Below, one piece after another: positions 9,236 through 18,412 of a stretch of 64,000 bases of DNA (the stretch's first letter is position 1; each line of letters starts with the position of its first letter). A program made the translations under genes and the position numbers. The stretch comes from Erythrobacter litoralis. Its GTDB lineage: Bacteria > Pseudomonadota > Alphaproteobacteria > Sphingomonadales > Sphingomonadaceae. The stretch is taken from contig NZ_CP017057.1 in NCBI RefSeq assembly GCF_001719165.1, positions 434,001-498,000 on the forward strand, written 5' to 3'. The notes beneath the pieces are model-generated. The model did no database searches and was not told where the DNA came from. It saw only the letters and a list, made by a program, of their open reading frames with translations.

Positions 9236-12200
9236 ATGACAAAATTCTCCTCCATCCTGATCGGCAATGAAGCATTACTTGTGCAGTGCGGTGAAATGCT
9301 TCTCCGGCGCGGGCACACCATCGGCGTGGTTGTTACACGGACGCCACCAATCGCGGACTGGGCCCAGAAAAACGGTATCCGGGTCGAGAAACCCGGCAGA
9401 AGTCTCGCCATGCGCCTTGGCGACGTCACTGTAGACTGGCTTTTTAGTATCGCGAACCTCTCTTTGATACCGGAAGACGTTCTTTCTCTCGCCAGCAAAG
9501 GGGCAATCAATTTCCATGACGGGCCGCTGCCAGCCTATGCCGGCCTCAATGCTCCGGTCTGGGCACTTCTCAATGGCGAACGCAACCACGGCATCACCTG
9601 GCACATGATCACCGACGAGGTAGATGCCGGTGAGATCGTGATGCGCCAGGCCATTGCGATCGACGATGATGAGACGGCTTTTACCCTGAACGCGAAATGC
9701 TTCGCTGCCGCAATCGAAAGCTTTGGGCCCCTTATCGAGGCATTAGAAGTCGACAACCTTTCCACCGAAATTCAGGATTTCAGCACCCGGACAATCTTTG
9801 CCCGCGCGGATCGCCCGCATGCTGCAGGAAGGGTTGATTTCAAATGGTCCGCCGACCGCCTTGCTGCTTTTGTTCGCGCACTGGATCATGGCGATTACCT
9901 TAATCCGCTGACCACACCTAAGGTGGACCTCGGCGGCTTCGTAGCCAGCATCCGAAAGGCTGTGCAGCTACCCGGCGGTGAGGCTGCTCCCGGAACTGTA
10001 CTTGCGGTTGAAAAGGACAATATCCTCGTAGCGACACAGGGGGGGAGCGTTAGATTGTCGGGGCTGACCGATGCGACCGGGGCGCCCGTCGATCCGAACC
10101 AGTACACCAAGGCGGGCGCCATGCTTCCCGCAATGGACGGCGCGGACAGTCTCAACGCAGCTTTGGCGCAGGCAGCTCCGCGCGAAAACGCTGTGCGGGC
10201 CCTGCTTGCCGATCCGGTGCCGTCGGACCTAGGACTGTCACGTCCCTCGAAAGGTACGACTGCTGTCGGGGAAATACCAATTGTAGTTCCCGACGGCCTT
10301 GACCGAACTCGGATAGTCGGTGTTCTGGCTGCTGCGGCTTTGCGAAGCACCCACAGGGATGCAATCGACATCGCTTATGCTGGCGACCCGTTGCCCTGTT
10401 CCTCGGGCTATATGAGCGACTGGGTCCCGGTGCGCATCGCTGTCGACCGCAACGTCACCATGAAGGCGCTCGCGGGCGATGCTCACGCGCAGATCGATCG
10501 CGCGCGCGCGCATCCGAGTTTCGCTTTGGATATCGTACTCAGGGATCCGTCTATCGCCGCCGTAGCCGTCCCCGAATTCGGCATTAGCGAGGCGTGCGAG
10601 CCTGGCCTGATCACAGGCACGGCGGTCACAGTGCACTTGTCCGACACCGGGCTTCGCATGTTCCATAACGGAGCAAGGATCGACCCAGATATGGCGAAGC
10701 TCCTTGCTGCGCGCATCGAGCGCCTCGCCGCGGCAATCGACTACGACGCGGAGATCATGCTCGCGTCAGCCCCCATCATGTCGGATCACGAATTGGAGCT
10801 TGTCACCCGGACCTGGAACCAGTCGGAGGTCAACTACGATCACGATCAGACGATGCATGCCGCGTTCGAAGAACAGGCCAGACGGTCGCCCGATGCGGTA
10901 GCGCTTGTCTTCGAGGGGCAAGAGCTCAAGTATGCCGATCTGGATACCCGTGCGAACCGGGTAGCGCATGTCTTGCGTGATATGGGGGTAGCGCCCGGCA
11001 CGTTCGTCGGTCTCTATCTGAATCGGTCCCTCGATCTAGTTATTGCCGCCATCGCGATCCTGAAAGCAGGCGGGGCATATGTGCCCTTAGATCCAGCCTA
11101 TCCCACCGATCGCACCACCCTCTACATCGAAGACAGCGGGGTAAAGGTCATCGTCACCTCTGCCGAACTTGCTGCTCATTTGCCTGAAAGTCTCGCACAG
11201 ACCCTCCTTATCGATCGCGATGAGGGGATTGGTGCCGCTGCGACTGATGCTCCGGAGTGCGCCGCCACGGGGCATGACGCTGCATACCTGATCTACACCT
11301 CCGGTTCGACGGGGCGGCCCAAAGGGGTGGTTCTGGAACACCGGAACGTGATGAACTTTTTCCGCGGCATGGATGATCGCGTTCCGCATGAGCCAGCAGG
11401 AACTTGGTTGGCTCTGACGAGCATCAGTTTCGACATCTCGGTGCTGGAGTTGTTCTACACGCTCGCCCGGGGCTTCAAGGTGGTGGTGGTCAGCGAAGAG
11501 GCCCGGCTGAATCCATCCGATGGTATAGCACGGTCCGACAAGGGCATGCAGTTCAGTCTTTTCTATTGGGGCAATGATGATGGTGTCGGCCCGAAAAAGT
11601 ACGAGCTGCTGCTTGAAGGCGCGAAGTTCGCCGATGCGAACGGGTTCTGCGCAGTCTGGACGCCGGAGCGCCATTTCCATGCATTTGGCGGCCCCTACCC
11701 AAATCCCTCGGTCACGGGTGCTGCTGTGGCAGCGGTAACAAAGCGGATCGGTGTGCGCGCCGGTAGCTGCGTGGCGCCTCTGCATCATTCAGCTCGGATT
11801 GCCGAGGAATGGGCGGTGATCGACAACCTCACGGACGGGCGGGCCGGGCTGGCGATTGCATCTGGCTGGCAGCCTGACGATTTCCTCCTGCGGCCCGAGA
11901 ACGCACCGCCCAACAACAAGCCCGCTATGCTGGATGCTATCGAAACACTGCGTAAGCTCTGGCGCGGCGAACCGGTGGCGTTCGACCATCCGCTTGGCGG
12001 CACGATCGACGTGGTCACACAGCCGCGCCCGGTGTCCAAGGACCTGCCTATTTGGGTCACGACGGCTGGCAACCCCGACACTTGGAAAGAAGCCGGGCGG
12101 ATCGGAGCCAATGTTCTCACGCATCTTCTGGGCCAGAGTATCGAGGAGGTTGCAGAAAAGATTGGGGTCTACCACGCAGCGCTGAGAGAGGCTGGATACG

Positions 12201-13897
12201 ATCCGGCGGCCCACACTGTTACGCTTATGCTGCACACTTACCTTGCCGACAGCCGCGACAGAGCGCGTGAAACGGCGCGCGAGCCGATGAAGGACTATCT
12301 GCGAAGTGCCGCCGGACTGATCAAGCAATACGCCTGGGCCTTTCCAGCGTTCAAGAAGCCGCAGGGCGTGACGAACCCGATGCAGATCGACCTCGGCAGC
12401 ACGAACGAAGAGGAAATGGATGCGATACTGGAATTCGCATTCAGCCGCTATTTTGAGGACTCGGGCCTGTTCGGGACCATCGACGATGGCGTTCGGCGTG
12501 TAGAGAACCTCAAGGCGATCGGGGTCAACGAAATCGCATGCCTCATCGACTACGGCATACCGGTGCCGCAAGTCATTGACGGACTGGCCCCGCTCGCCGA
12601 AGTCTTGCGCCAGACTAATCTCGACATCGAGCTAGACGACGAGGATTTTTCCATCGCCGCGCAGATCTGCCGTCACGAGGTAACGCATCTGCAATGCACA
12701 CCGTCGATGGCCCGCCTACTGCTGGCCGATCCTGGCGCACGCGAGGCACTAGGCCGGGTCGAGCACCTGATGATTGGCGGCGAAGCTCTACCGGGCCAAC
12801 TCGCCCGGGACCTCGCAGGCATCGTCGGACGTCCGATCCAGAACATGTACGGCCCGACTGAGACGACGATCTGGTCATCGACAGAGTTGACGACTGGAGA
12901 TGAGGGAACGGTGAACATTGGAAGACCGATCGTGAATACGCAATTCTATGTGCTTGATAAGGACGAACGGCCAGTGCCGGTTGGAGTGCCGGGTGAGCTC
13001 TTTATTGGCGGTGATGGCGTGGCGCGGGAATATTGGAAGCGCCCGGATCTGACGGCCGAACGGTTCCGCCCCGATCCCTTCGTCAGCCCCGCAGGCGCCC
13101 GCATTTACCGTACAGGCGACCTTGCCAAGTGGCGACCAGACGGCAGGATCGATTTCCTCGGACGGGCAGACAACCAGTTGAAAATCCGTGGCCATCGCAT
13201 CGAACTTGGAGAGATCGAAGCCGCGCTGGAAGAGCAGGCGACGATTCGGCAGGCAGTGGTGATGGCCCGCGAAGACACCCCAGGAGACGTGCGCCTTGTG
13301 GCGTACCTGTTGTCGGATGCGACCATCTCTCCGGTAGCATTGCGCACTGCCCTTTCTGCGAAGCTTCCCGATTTCATGGTCCCCGCACACTATATTCAAG
13401 TCGACGCTTTCCCTCTGACCCCGAATAAGAAAGTGGACCGCAAGGCATTGCCCGAACCTGCCGAAACCGCGCCCCTGGACAAGGTGACATTGGCGCCGAA
13501 AGCCATTTCAACCCCTGCTGACGCACCAGCGCCGTCGGGCAACGTTGAAGAACAGATCGCAGCGGTTTGGAGAGAAGTGCTCGGCGTCTCCCAGATCGCA
13601 CCCAATGACAACTTCTTTTCGCTCGGGGGGCATTCACTGCTTGCAGTACAGGCCCACCGCGAGCTCAAGGCGATCTTCGGGCCGGCGAAGTTGAGTATCA
13701 CGGACATCTTCCGATTCCCCACCTTGGGGGCGTTGTCGCAACACCTTGCGCCGACCCCGTCGGGGTCCGGAGCCGATGACGCCGCGCCTGTCGTTCAGGG
13801 AGCCGCCAGCGAGGCGGGTCAAGGTCGCGGCCAGATGCGCAAGGATGCCATGTCGCGCCGCCGCGAGATGCGCGCCCGGCGGAAAGAGTCGATATGA
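9236..13897 (+). CDS. NRPS: formyltransferase - A (with inserted luciferase-like monooxygenase) - PCP
   Basis: A 1553-aa nonribosomal peptide synthetase. The N-terminal ~290 aa resemble methionyl-tRNA/sugar formyltransferases, with Asn92, His94 and Asp130 matching the N/H/D catalytic set. Residues ~340-520 look like the C-terminal half of a condensation domain; no HHxxxDG motif is present. The A domain has YTSGSTGRPKG at ~687-697, FDISVLELF (~726), YGPTE (~1205), YRTGDLAKW (~1291) and the core lysine motif TPNKKVDRKAL (~1397). Between A4 and A5, residues ~771-1120 form an FMN luciferase-like monooxygenase of the MupA/Atu3671 type. The PCP Ser1467 lies in LGGHSL. A clear AAGAAGGA ribosome site precedes ATG 9236. 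Likely activates one amino acid, N-formylates it (as the LgrA F domain does) and oxidises it while bound; the product is inference. Confidence 0.92.
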   Translation: MTKFSSILIGNEALLVQCGEMLLRRGHTIGVVVTRTPPIADWAQKNGIRVEKPGRSLAMRLGDVTVDWLFSIANLSLIPEDVLSLASKGAINFHDGPLPAYAGLNAPVWALLNGERNHGITWHMITDEVDAGEIVMRQAIAIDDDETAFTLNAKCFAAAIESFGPLIEALEVDNLSTEIQDFSTRTIFARADRPHAAGRVDFKWSADRLAAFVRALDHGDYLNPLTTPKVDLGGFVASIRKAVQLPGGEAAPGTVLAVEKDNILVATQGGSVRLSGLTDATGAPVDPNQYTKAGAMLPAMDGADSLNAALAQAAPRENAVRALLADPVPSDLGLSRPSKGTTAVGEIPIVVPDGLDRTRIVGVLAAAALRSTHRDAIDIAYAGDPLPCSSGYMSDWVPVRIAVDRNVTMKALAGDAHAQIDRARAHPSFALDIVLRDPSIAAVAVPEFGISEACEPGLITGTAVTVHLSDTGLRMFHNGARIDPDMAKLLAARIERLAAAIDYDAEIMLASAPIMSDHELELVTRTWNQSEVNYDHDQTMHAAFEEQARRSPDAVALVFEGQELKYADLDTRANRVAHVLRDMGVAPGTFVGLYLNRSLDLVIAAIAILKAGGAYVPLDPAYPTDRTTLYIEDSGVKVIVTSAELAAHLPESLAQTLLIDRDEGIGAAATDAPECAATGHDAAYLIYTSGSTGRPKGVVLEHRNVMNFFRGMDDRVPHEPAGTWLALTSISFDISVLELFYTLARGFKVVVVSEEARLNPSDGIARSDKGMQFSLFYWGNDDGVGPKKYELLLEGAKFADANGFCAVWTPERHFHAFGGPYPNPSVTGAAVAAVTKRIGVRAGSCVAPLHHSARIAEEWAVIDNLTDGRAGLAIASGWQPDDFLLRPENAPPNNKPAMLDAIETLRKLWRGEPVAFDHPLGGTIDVVTQPRPVSKDLPIWVTTAGNPDTWKEAGRIGANVLTHLLGQSIEEVAEKIGVYHAALREAGYDPAAHTVTLMLHTYLADSRDRARETAREPMKDYLRSAAGLIKQYAWAFPAFKKPQGVTNPMQIDLGSTNEEEMDAILEFAFSRYFEDSGLFGTIDDGVRRVENLKAIGVNEIACLIDYGIPVPQVIDGLAPLAEVLRQTNLDIELDDEDFSIAAQICRHEVTHLQCTPSMARLLLADPGAREALGRVEHLMIGGEALPGQLARDLAGIVGRPIQNMYGPTETTIWSSTELTTGDEGTVNIGRPIVNTQFYVLDKDERPVPVGVPGELFIGGDGVAREYWKRPDLTAERFRPDPFVSPAGARIYRTGDLAKWRPDGRIDFLGRADNQLKIRGHRIELGEIEAALEEQATIRQAVVMAREDTPGDVRLVAYLLSDATISPVALRTALSAKLPDFMVPAHYIQVDAFPLTPNKKVDRKALPEPAETAPLDKVTLAPKAISTPADAPAPSGNVEEQIAAVWREVLGVSQIAPNDNFFSLGGHSLLAVQAHRELKAIFGPAKLSITDIFRFPTLGALSQHLAPTPSGSGADDAAPVVQGAASEAGQGRGQMRKDAMSRRREMRARRKESI

Positions 13898-14631
13898 TAG
13901 ATTCGTCTGAACGAGTAGTCGAGCTTGCGCGCGCCGCTAAAAGACTTCTGGGTCCCTCGGTCTCTGTCGGGTATGCTCGGCCGGCATTGGGCGATGTCGC
14001 CGATCTATTGCCCACAGAACTGACCTGCACAGCGGGCATGGTGCCACAGCGTCGGGAGGAATTTGCGGCTGGCAGGACCGCAGTACGAATGGCAGCGATG
14101 GAGGACGGCTCCGAACCATTCGCCGTGCCCATCGGCATCGACCGCGCGCCTATCTGGCCAAAGGGGATCATCGGCAGCATCACCCACAGCTCGGATGTAT
14201 GTCTGGCCGCGATAAGCCGATCTGAACGATTTGCCGCAATCGGCATTGATGTCGAACCCTACGCGACGCTTCCGCCTGACATCGCGGCGGAGGTCGTCCA
14301 TGAAGGCGATGGGCTGGAGCTCGAGAGCGGGAACGCGCCATTAACCCAGCACGACGTCGTGGGAATCTTCTCGGCCAAGGAAGCTGCTTACAAATGCCAG
14401 TTTCCCTTGACCGGATCGATGCTCGGGTTCGATGCCCTGTCTATCCGCTTAATGCCACAATCGCACAGATTCGAGGCCAGGTTCGAGAAGAGCGTCGGCA
14501 GTTTTCGAACAGGCGATACGCTCGATGGCGGCTATGCCTTGGTTGGTAACCACGTGTTGACCGTTGCTTCGATATCTACCGAGAGGTGGGAAAAATTGAT
14601 TTCGTGCGACAAACAGGCCGCTCATGCCTAG
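13894..14631 (+). CDS. 4'-phosphopantetheinyl transferase (EntD/Sfp type)
   Basis: About 245 aa. Transfers phosphopantetheine from CoA to carrier-protein serines, so it is the dedicated activator of the ACP (Ser1813) and PCP (Ser1467) encoded upstream. Motifs of the EntD-like group are present: RREEFAAGRTAVR, GSITHS, GIDVE with its metal-binding acidic residues, and FSAKEAAYK. The ATG overlaps the NRPS stop in an ATGA, so the two are translationally coupled. Having its own PPTase is good evidence that the PKS/NRPS pair is a functional unit. Confidence 0.93.
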   Translation: MIDSSERVVELARAAKRLLGPSVSVGYARPALGDVADLLPTELTCTAGMVPQRREEFAAGRTAVRMAAMEDGSEPFAVPIGIDRAPIWPKGIIGSITHSSDVCLAAISRSERFAAIGIDVEPYATLPPDIAAEVVHEGDGLELESGNAPLTQHDVVGIFSAKEAAYKCQFPLTGSMLGFDALSIRLMPQSHRFEARFEKSVGSFRTGDTLDGGYALVGNHVLTVASISTERWEKLISCDKQAAHA

Positions 14632-15643
14632 TCGTCGGCAAATGTTTGCGGTCCCAACCGCACTACTCGGTATCGCCGCATTCGGCGGCGCGGCGTATCT
14701 TTGGCATACGGGTCGACGACCCGAAGCCAACATCCCCGCGCCCTTGGCCGCCGAGCGAATGCAGCAGCTCTATTCCCAGCCGCTTGAACCGATTTCCGGC
14801 GATCTGCGAGGTTTCCATATTGGCCACAGCCTAGTGGGCAGGGACATGCCTGCGATGCTCATGCAGCTGGCCGACGGGGCCTACGCTTATGAAAGCCAGC
14901 TTGGCTGGGGCACGAGCCTCAGGGCACACTGGGATCGCGATGAACCGATCAATGGGTTTGACACCGAAAACGCTCATCCAAGATATCGTGATGCCCACGA
15001 TGCCCTCGACAGTGGAGAGTATGACGCGCTCATTTTGACCGAGATGGTTGAGATCCGGGATGCTATCGCGTATTTCGCAAGTTGGGATTTCCTTCGGCGC
15101 TGGACGGCCGAAGCACGGGCCGCGAACCCCGCAATTCGTATCTACCTTTACGAGACTTGGCACGAAACCAATGACCCGGAAGGCTGGCTGGACCGTATAG
15201 ATGCAGATCTGAACCGGTACTGGCTGGATTCGATCCTTCGGCCTGCGCTGGCCGAAACCGGTGGTACCGAGCCGATCTATGTCATCCCCGGCGGGCAGGT
15301 GATGGCAGCATTCCTGCGTGCTGCTGAGGCGCGTGGCGGGCTGAAGGACGTATCCGGCGTTGGCGACCTGATGCTCGACAGTATCCACTTCAACGACATT
15401 GGCGCCTATCTAATTGCCTTGACGCACTTCGCTGTCTTATTCGGTCGTTCCCCGGTCGGATTGCCGAGCGCGCTTCTTCGCGCTGACGGGACCCCCGCAC
15501 AAGAGCCGTTGGCGGAAACAGCGGAATTGATGCAGGCCGTGGTTTGGCAGGTAGTCACGTCCACGCCCCTGACCGGGGTCGTCGGGACGGACACGGCCCC
15601 CTTAACCTTCGCGACGGAGCGGTATCATAATGAGCCTGCGTGA
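14624..15643 (+). CDS. Exported SGNH-hydrolase-like protein, paralogue 1
   Basis: 339 aa. The N-terminus has SRRQMF followed by a hydrophobic stretch, which resembles a twin-arginine or anchor signal, so it is probably periplasmic or membrane-attached. The body shows SGNH/GDSL-like blocks: FHIGHSLVG in the place of the GDSL block, YLYETWH in the middle and a C-terminal DSIHFND with the DxxH dyad. It starts inside the end of the PPTase gene and overlaps the next gene, its paralogue, by 14 nt. Known relatives of this fold in glycan loci deacetylate or acetylate polymers; here an esterase or acyltransferase handling the PKS/NRPS product is inferred. No named family recognised. Confidence 0.75.
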   Translation: MPSRRQMFAVPTALLGIAAFGGAAYLWHTGRRPEANIPAPLAAERMQQLYSQPLEPISGDLRGFHIGHSLVGRDMPAMLMQLADGAYAYESQLGWGTSLRAHWDRDEPINGFDTENAHPRYRDAHDALDSGEYDALILTEMVEIRDAIAYFASWDFLRRWTAEARAANPAIRIYLYETWHETNDPEGWLDRIDADLNRYWLDSILRPALAETGGTEPIYVIPGGQVMAAFLRAAEARGGLKDVSGVGDLMLDSIHFNDIGAYLIALTHFAVLFGRSPVGLPSALLRADGTPAQEPLAETAELMQAVVWQVVTSTPLTGVVGTDTAPLTFATERYHNEPA

Positions 15644-16424
15644 CCTCACTTTTGACATCCTTTTCATTGGCCACAGCCTCGTGGGCCCCATCATGCCGGA
15701 CATGCTGGAGACCGCCGTGACAGCCACTGGTGGAACCGGGCGGGTCGAAGCGCAAATCATCAATGGCGCGTCTATCAAAGCTAACTGGGAGCATTCCGCA
15801 GAAGCTGAAGGCGTGGATTCACGCCGTGCGTTGCCGACCGGTGAATATGAGGTCGTCGTGATGACGGAGGCGGTTCCCCTTATCAACCACCTGAGGTGGT
15901 CGGAAACTCCCGTCTTTGTGCGCAAGTTCTACGACCTGGCTGTTTCCAACAAGCCGGACGTGCGCGTCTATATCTACGAAACTTGGCACTCTGTGCACAG
16001 CGGGACGGGGAAGGCGGTGCAATGGGACGACGAAGACCACATTCCATGGCGCACCCGCATCTCCAACGACGTTGTCCGTTGGACCGGGATCGTCGACGAG
16101 GTAAATGCGCAGCTTGGACCCGGCCAGCCGCCCGTTCGGCTTGTGCCCGCAGGTCAGGCCATGGGACTTCTGCATGACCGCATAGAGACCGGACAAGTGC
16201 CAGGCGTGTCGGATATCTCTGACGTTTTTATAGACGACATACATCCGAACGCCATCGGCAATTATTTCATAACCCTGGTGCAGTTCGCGACTATCTACGG
16301 CATGAAACCGGATGTGCTGCCGTCGGCACTCGGGGTGGATTCGTCTCCCTCGCCGGCGCTGGCCGAGGTGCTGCAGGACATTGCTTGGGAGGCTGTGCAA
16401 GCCACTACTGCTGTTACTGGCTAA
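15630..16424 (+). CDS. SGNH-hydrolase-like protein, paralogue 2 (no signal peptide)
   Basis: 264 aa and clearly homologous to the preceding protein: FIGHSLVG near the start, VYIYETWHS in the middle and DDIHPN at the end occur in the same order, with the DxxH dyad kept. It lacks the N-terminal signal, so one copy appears exported and the other cytoplasmic. The tandem pair ends the ~15.5-kb overlapping gene run that begins with the phosphotransferase. A division of labour, one acting on the carrier-bound intermediate and one on the exported polymer, is possible but speculative. Confidence 0.75.
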   Translation: MSLRDLTFDILFIGHSLVGPIMPDMLETAVTATGGTGRVEAQIINGASIKANWEHSAEAEGVDSRRALPTGEYEVVVMTEAVPLINHLRWSETPVFVRKFYDLAVSNKPDVRVYIYETWHSVHSGTGKAVQWDDEDHIPWRTRISNDVVRWTGIVDEVNAQLGPGQPPVRLVPAGQAMGLLHDRIETGQVPGVSDISDVFIDDIHPNAIGNYFITLVQFATIYGMKPDVLPSALGVDSSPSPALAEVLQDIAWEAVQATTAVTG

Positions 16425-16689
16425 AATAATGAAATGTAAATTCATGGGAAAGCTGGCTTCACGGTCTCGGCTGCTTGGCTTCCCGAATCAGCACAAGTTA
16501 TAAATTGGAAGTGTTACAATATCTTAGAAGGCCGAGCACTCATTCGCACCGGAAGGTCTTGTCAAGGATATTATCCAGGTGGCAATAATTCATCCGACAT
16601 CAGTCAATTAGGAAAGACTTATTGGATAGCACGACGACTTCCAATCTCATTCGTCCCGGTCTCTGAAATCATTCGCCAAGGCTGCCGTT

Positions 16690-17523
16690 ATGTCCATATT
16701 GCCCCTCGATCCCGACACGCTGCTCCTGCCCACTGACGAGGCGCGCGCTGCCGCGGCGCCGCATTCAAAAGAATACCAGGTTCGTAAGCCATTTCCGTAC
16801 GGCTGCTACGACAATTTCCTTGCTCCGGAGATTCTAGACCGCGTCAAGGAGGAGCTGAAGGTGCTGCCAGAGGCGGACACGAGCTTTGATCGCCCACAGG
16901 AACGGCTAAAGACCAGCTATATGCCGGAGCGCCTGCCAGAGTATACGCGGCACCTCTTCTATGCGCTAAATTCGCGTCCCGTTATCGCATTCCTTGAGGA
17001 GCTGACCGGTATTAAGGGCTTGATCCCAGATCCGTACTTTGCCGGGGGCGGAATTCATGTAGTTCGCAATGGCGGCCATCTCGACATCCACGCCGACTTC
17101 AATCACCATGCCGCGCTCAACTTAGAGCGCAGAGTAAACATGTTGATCTATCTGAACAAGAACTGGAAAAACGAATATGGAGGCTCATTCGAGGTCTGGA
17201 ACGAAGACATGACCGTGAAAGTTGAGGGGTTCGTGCCGCAATTCAACCGCATGTGCATTTTCAATACATCCTCAACAAGTTGGCACGGCAATCCCGAGCC
17301 CGTGAACCATCCCAAAGGGCAGCCTCGGATGTCGATCGCGCTCTACTACTACACTGCAACATGGGACGCGACGCGGAAGCCGCACACGACGCGTTTCAAG
17401 CCGCGTCCAGGTACAAGTGACCGGAGCGATCGTCAGATTTTGCGTAAGGAGCTGCTCGCGGACCTTCTGCCACCGATCCTACATCGCAAGTTGGCGCCGA
17501 GACTACACAAGCTCGGCTTCTGA
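16690..17523 (+). CDS. 2-oxoglutarate/Fe(II)-dependent dioxygenase (prolyl-4-hydroxylase-like)
   Basis: 277 aa, double-stranded beta-helix oxygenase. The iron ligands are H134-x-D136 in DIHADF and a distal His199 in SWHGNPE; Arg213 in PRMSIALYYYT is in the position that binds 2-oxoglutarate. It hydroxylates a substrate that cannot be read from sequence; sugar, lipid, peptide and protein substrates are all known in the superfamily. It stands 265 nt downstream of the SGNH pair, so it may have its own promoter in that gap (16425-16689), where I see no other gene. Its position beside the PKS/NRPS genes suggests a tailoring role. Confidence 0.85.
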   Translation: MSILPLDPDTLLLPTDEARAAAAPHSKEYQVRKPFPYGCYDNFLAPEILDRVKEELKVLPEADTSFDRPQERLKTSYMPERLPEYTRHLFYALNSRPVIAFLEELTGIKGLIPDPYFAGGGIHVVRNGGHLDIHADFNHHAALNLERRVNMLIYLNKNWKNEYGGSFEVWNEDMTVKVEGFVPQFNRMCIFNTSSTSWHGNPEPVNHPKGQPRMSIALYYYTATWDATRKPHTTRFKPRPGTSDRSDRQILRKELLADLLPPILHRKLAPRLHKLGF

Positions 17524-18043
17524 CTACGAGCATCACACGAGAAAGAGGAGCCAGCGCGTTCTAGCTTCAAATCAGACTGTTAGGTGCTTTGGACGCCGGG
17601 ATTAAAGGTGACGCGAAAGGCACGGTGACGACACGATAGGCGTGTGCAGCGCATTGATGGACCCATCGCACTCATCAGAAATACTTGAGAACCGTGGCGC
17701 AATGCTAATCCGGCATTGCCTGTCCAGAAGCCAGAAATCGACTGATCAAATCGGGATTCAAAGATTCCAGATCCTCGGAAGTGTCCGATTCTCTCTTCGG
17801 AGCCCTTCCGGAAAGGCTCCATCGAATTTTGAGCCTTATCTGGTGATGGGGTCGCTTTGCTTGAGTTTGGCGTCGCTCCCTTCCTTGCTGCGCAAACTGC
17901 TTGCTGAATCCTACGTTTCTACCGAATAGACATTGCCAAAATACAAGGGAATGTAAACATTTCTGGCGTTATCAGAAAGTGATTCATGTTGATGGCTTCG
18001 CACCCCTATGCCAAGTAAAGTTGAACAGAGTCAGGGCCTTTGG
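17524..18043. other. Gene-free stretch with a near-perfect palindrome
   Basis: About 520 nt between two converging gene groups. Six-frame reading shows only short ORFs with no recognisable protein. At 17799-17820 a 22-nt palindrome (GGAGCC on the left, GGCTCC on the right, TTCCGGAA in the centre) has one mismatched pair. It is not followed by a T-run, so it is not a classic intrinsic terminator, but its place between converging operons would suit a bidirectional transcription stop. Confidence 0.5.
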
Positions 18044-18412
18044 TCAATGGTCACGTTCTCTTATTTGTTGGTTCCGCTGCGTTAGATGTGCACGCATGGA
18101 GATCATGCGTCCGTCTTGCCACTCGATAAGGTCGATTCCTTCGAGATAGTCTTGGTCGATCGTCAGGCCGAACTCGATGACGCTGCGCGCCCCATCTACG
18201 AGCACCGTTCGAGGCAGAAACGTCAGAGTGGTGCCCGCGCGCTCGAACAGGCCCGAGATGAACCTTAGCACGGTCTCTCGAGGACCCAACGCCTCGTTTT
18301 CGGGATCGGTCAACACAAAATCTTCGTGCATGAGTGCCGCAACGCCTTCGATGTCCCTGTTGTGGAATGCTGTGATGTATGCGTGCGTCAAAGTACGGAT
18401 ATCTTGGCTCAC
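18044..18412 (-). CDS. SnoaL/NTF2-like small protein
   Basis: 122 aa with the cone-shaped NTF2-like pattern: a helical start (ITAFHNRDIEGVAALMHEDFVLTDPEN) followed by beta strands. The family includes isomerases, cyclases and non-catalytic binding proteins, so function cannot be assigned. It is the last gene of the minus-strand operon; its start overlaps the stop of the nucleotidyltransferase by 4 nt. Confidence 0.75.
   Translation of the reverse strand: MSQDIRTLTHAYITAFHNRDIEGVAALMHEDFVLTDPENEALGPRETVLRFISGLFERAGTTLTFLPRTVLVDGARSVIEFGLTIDQDYLEGIDLIEWQDGRMISMRAHLTQRNQQIRERDH

Noticed and set aside
11546..12610. Luciferase-like monooxygenase as a separate gene
   Set aside because: It lies in one open frame with both halves of the A domain, so it is an inserted domain.
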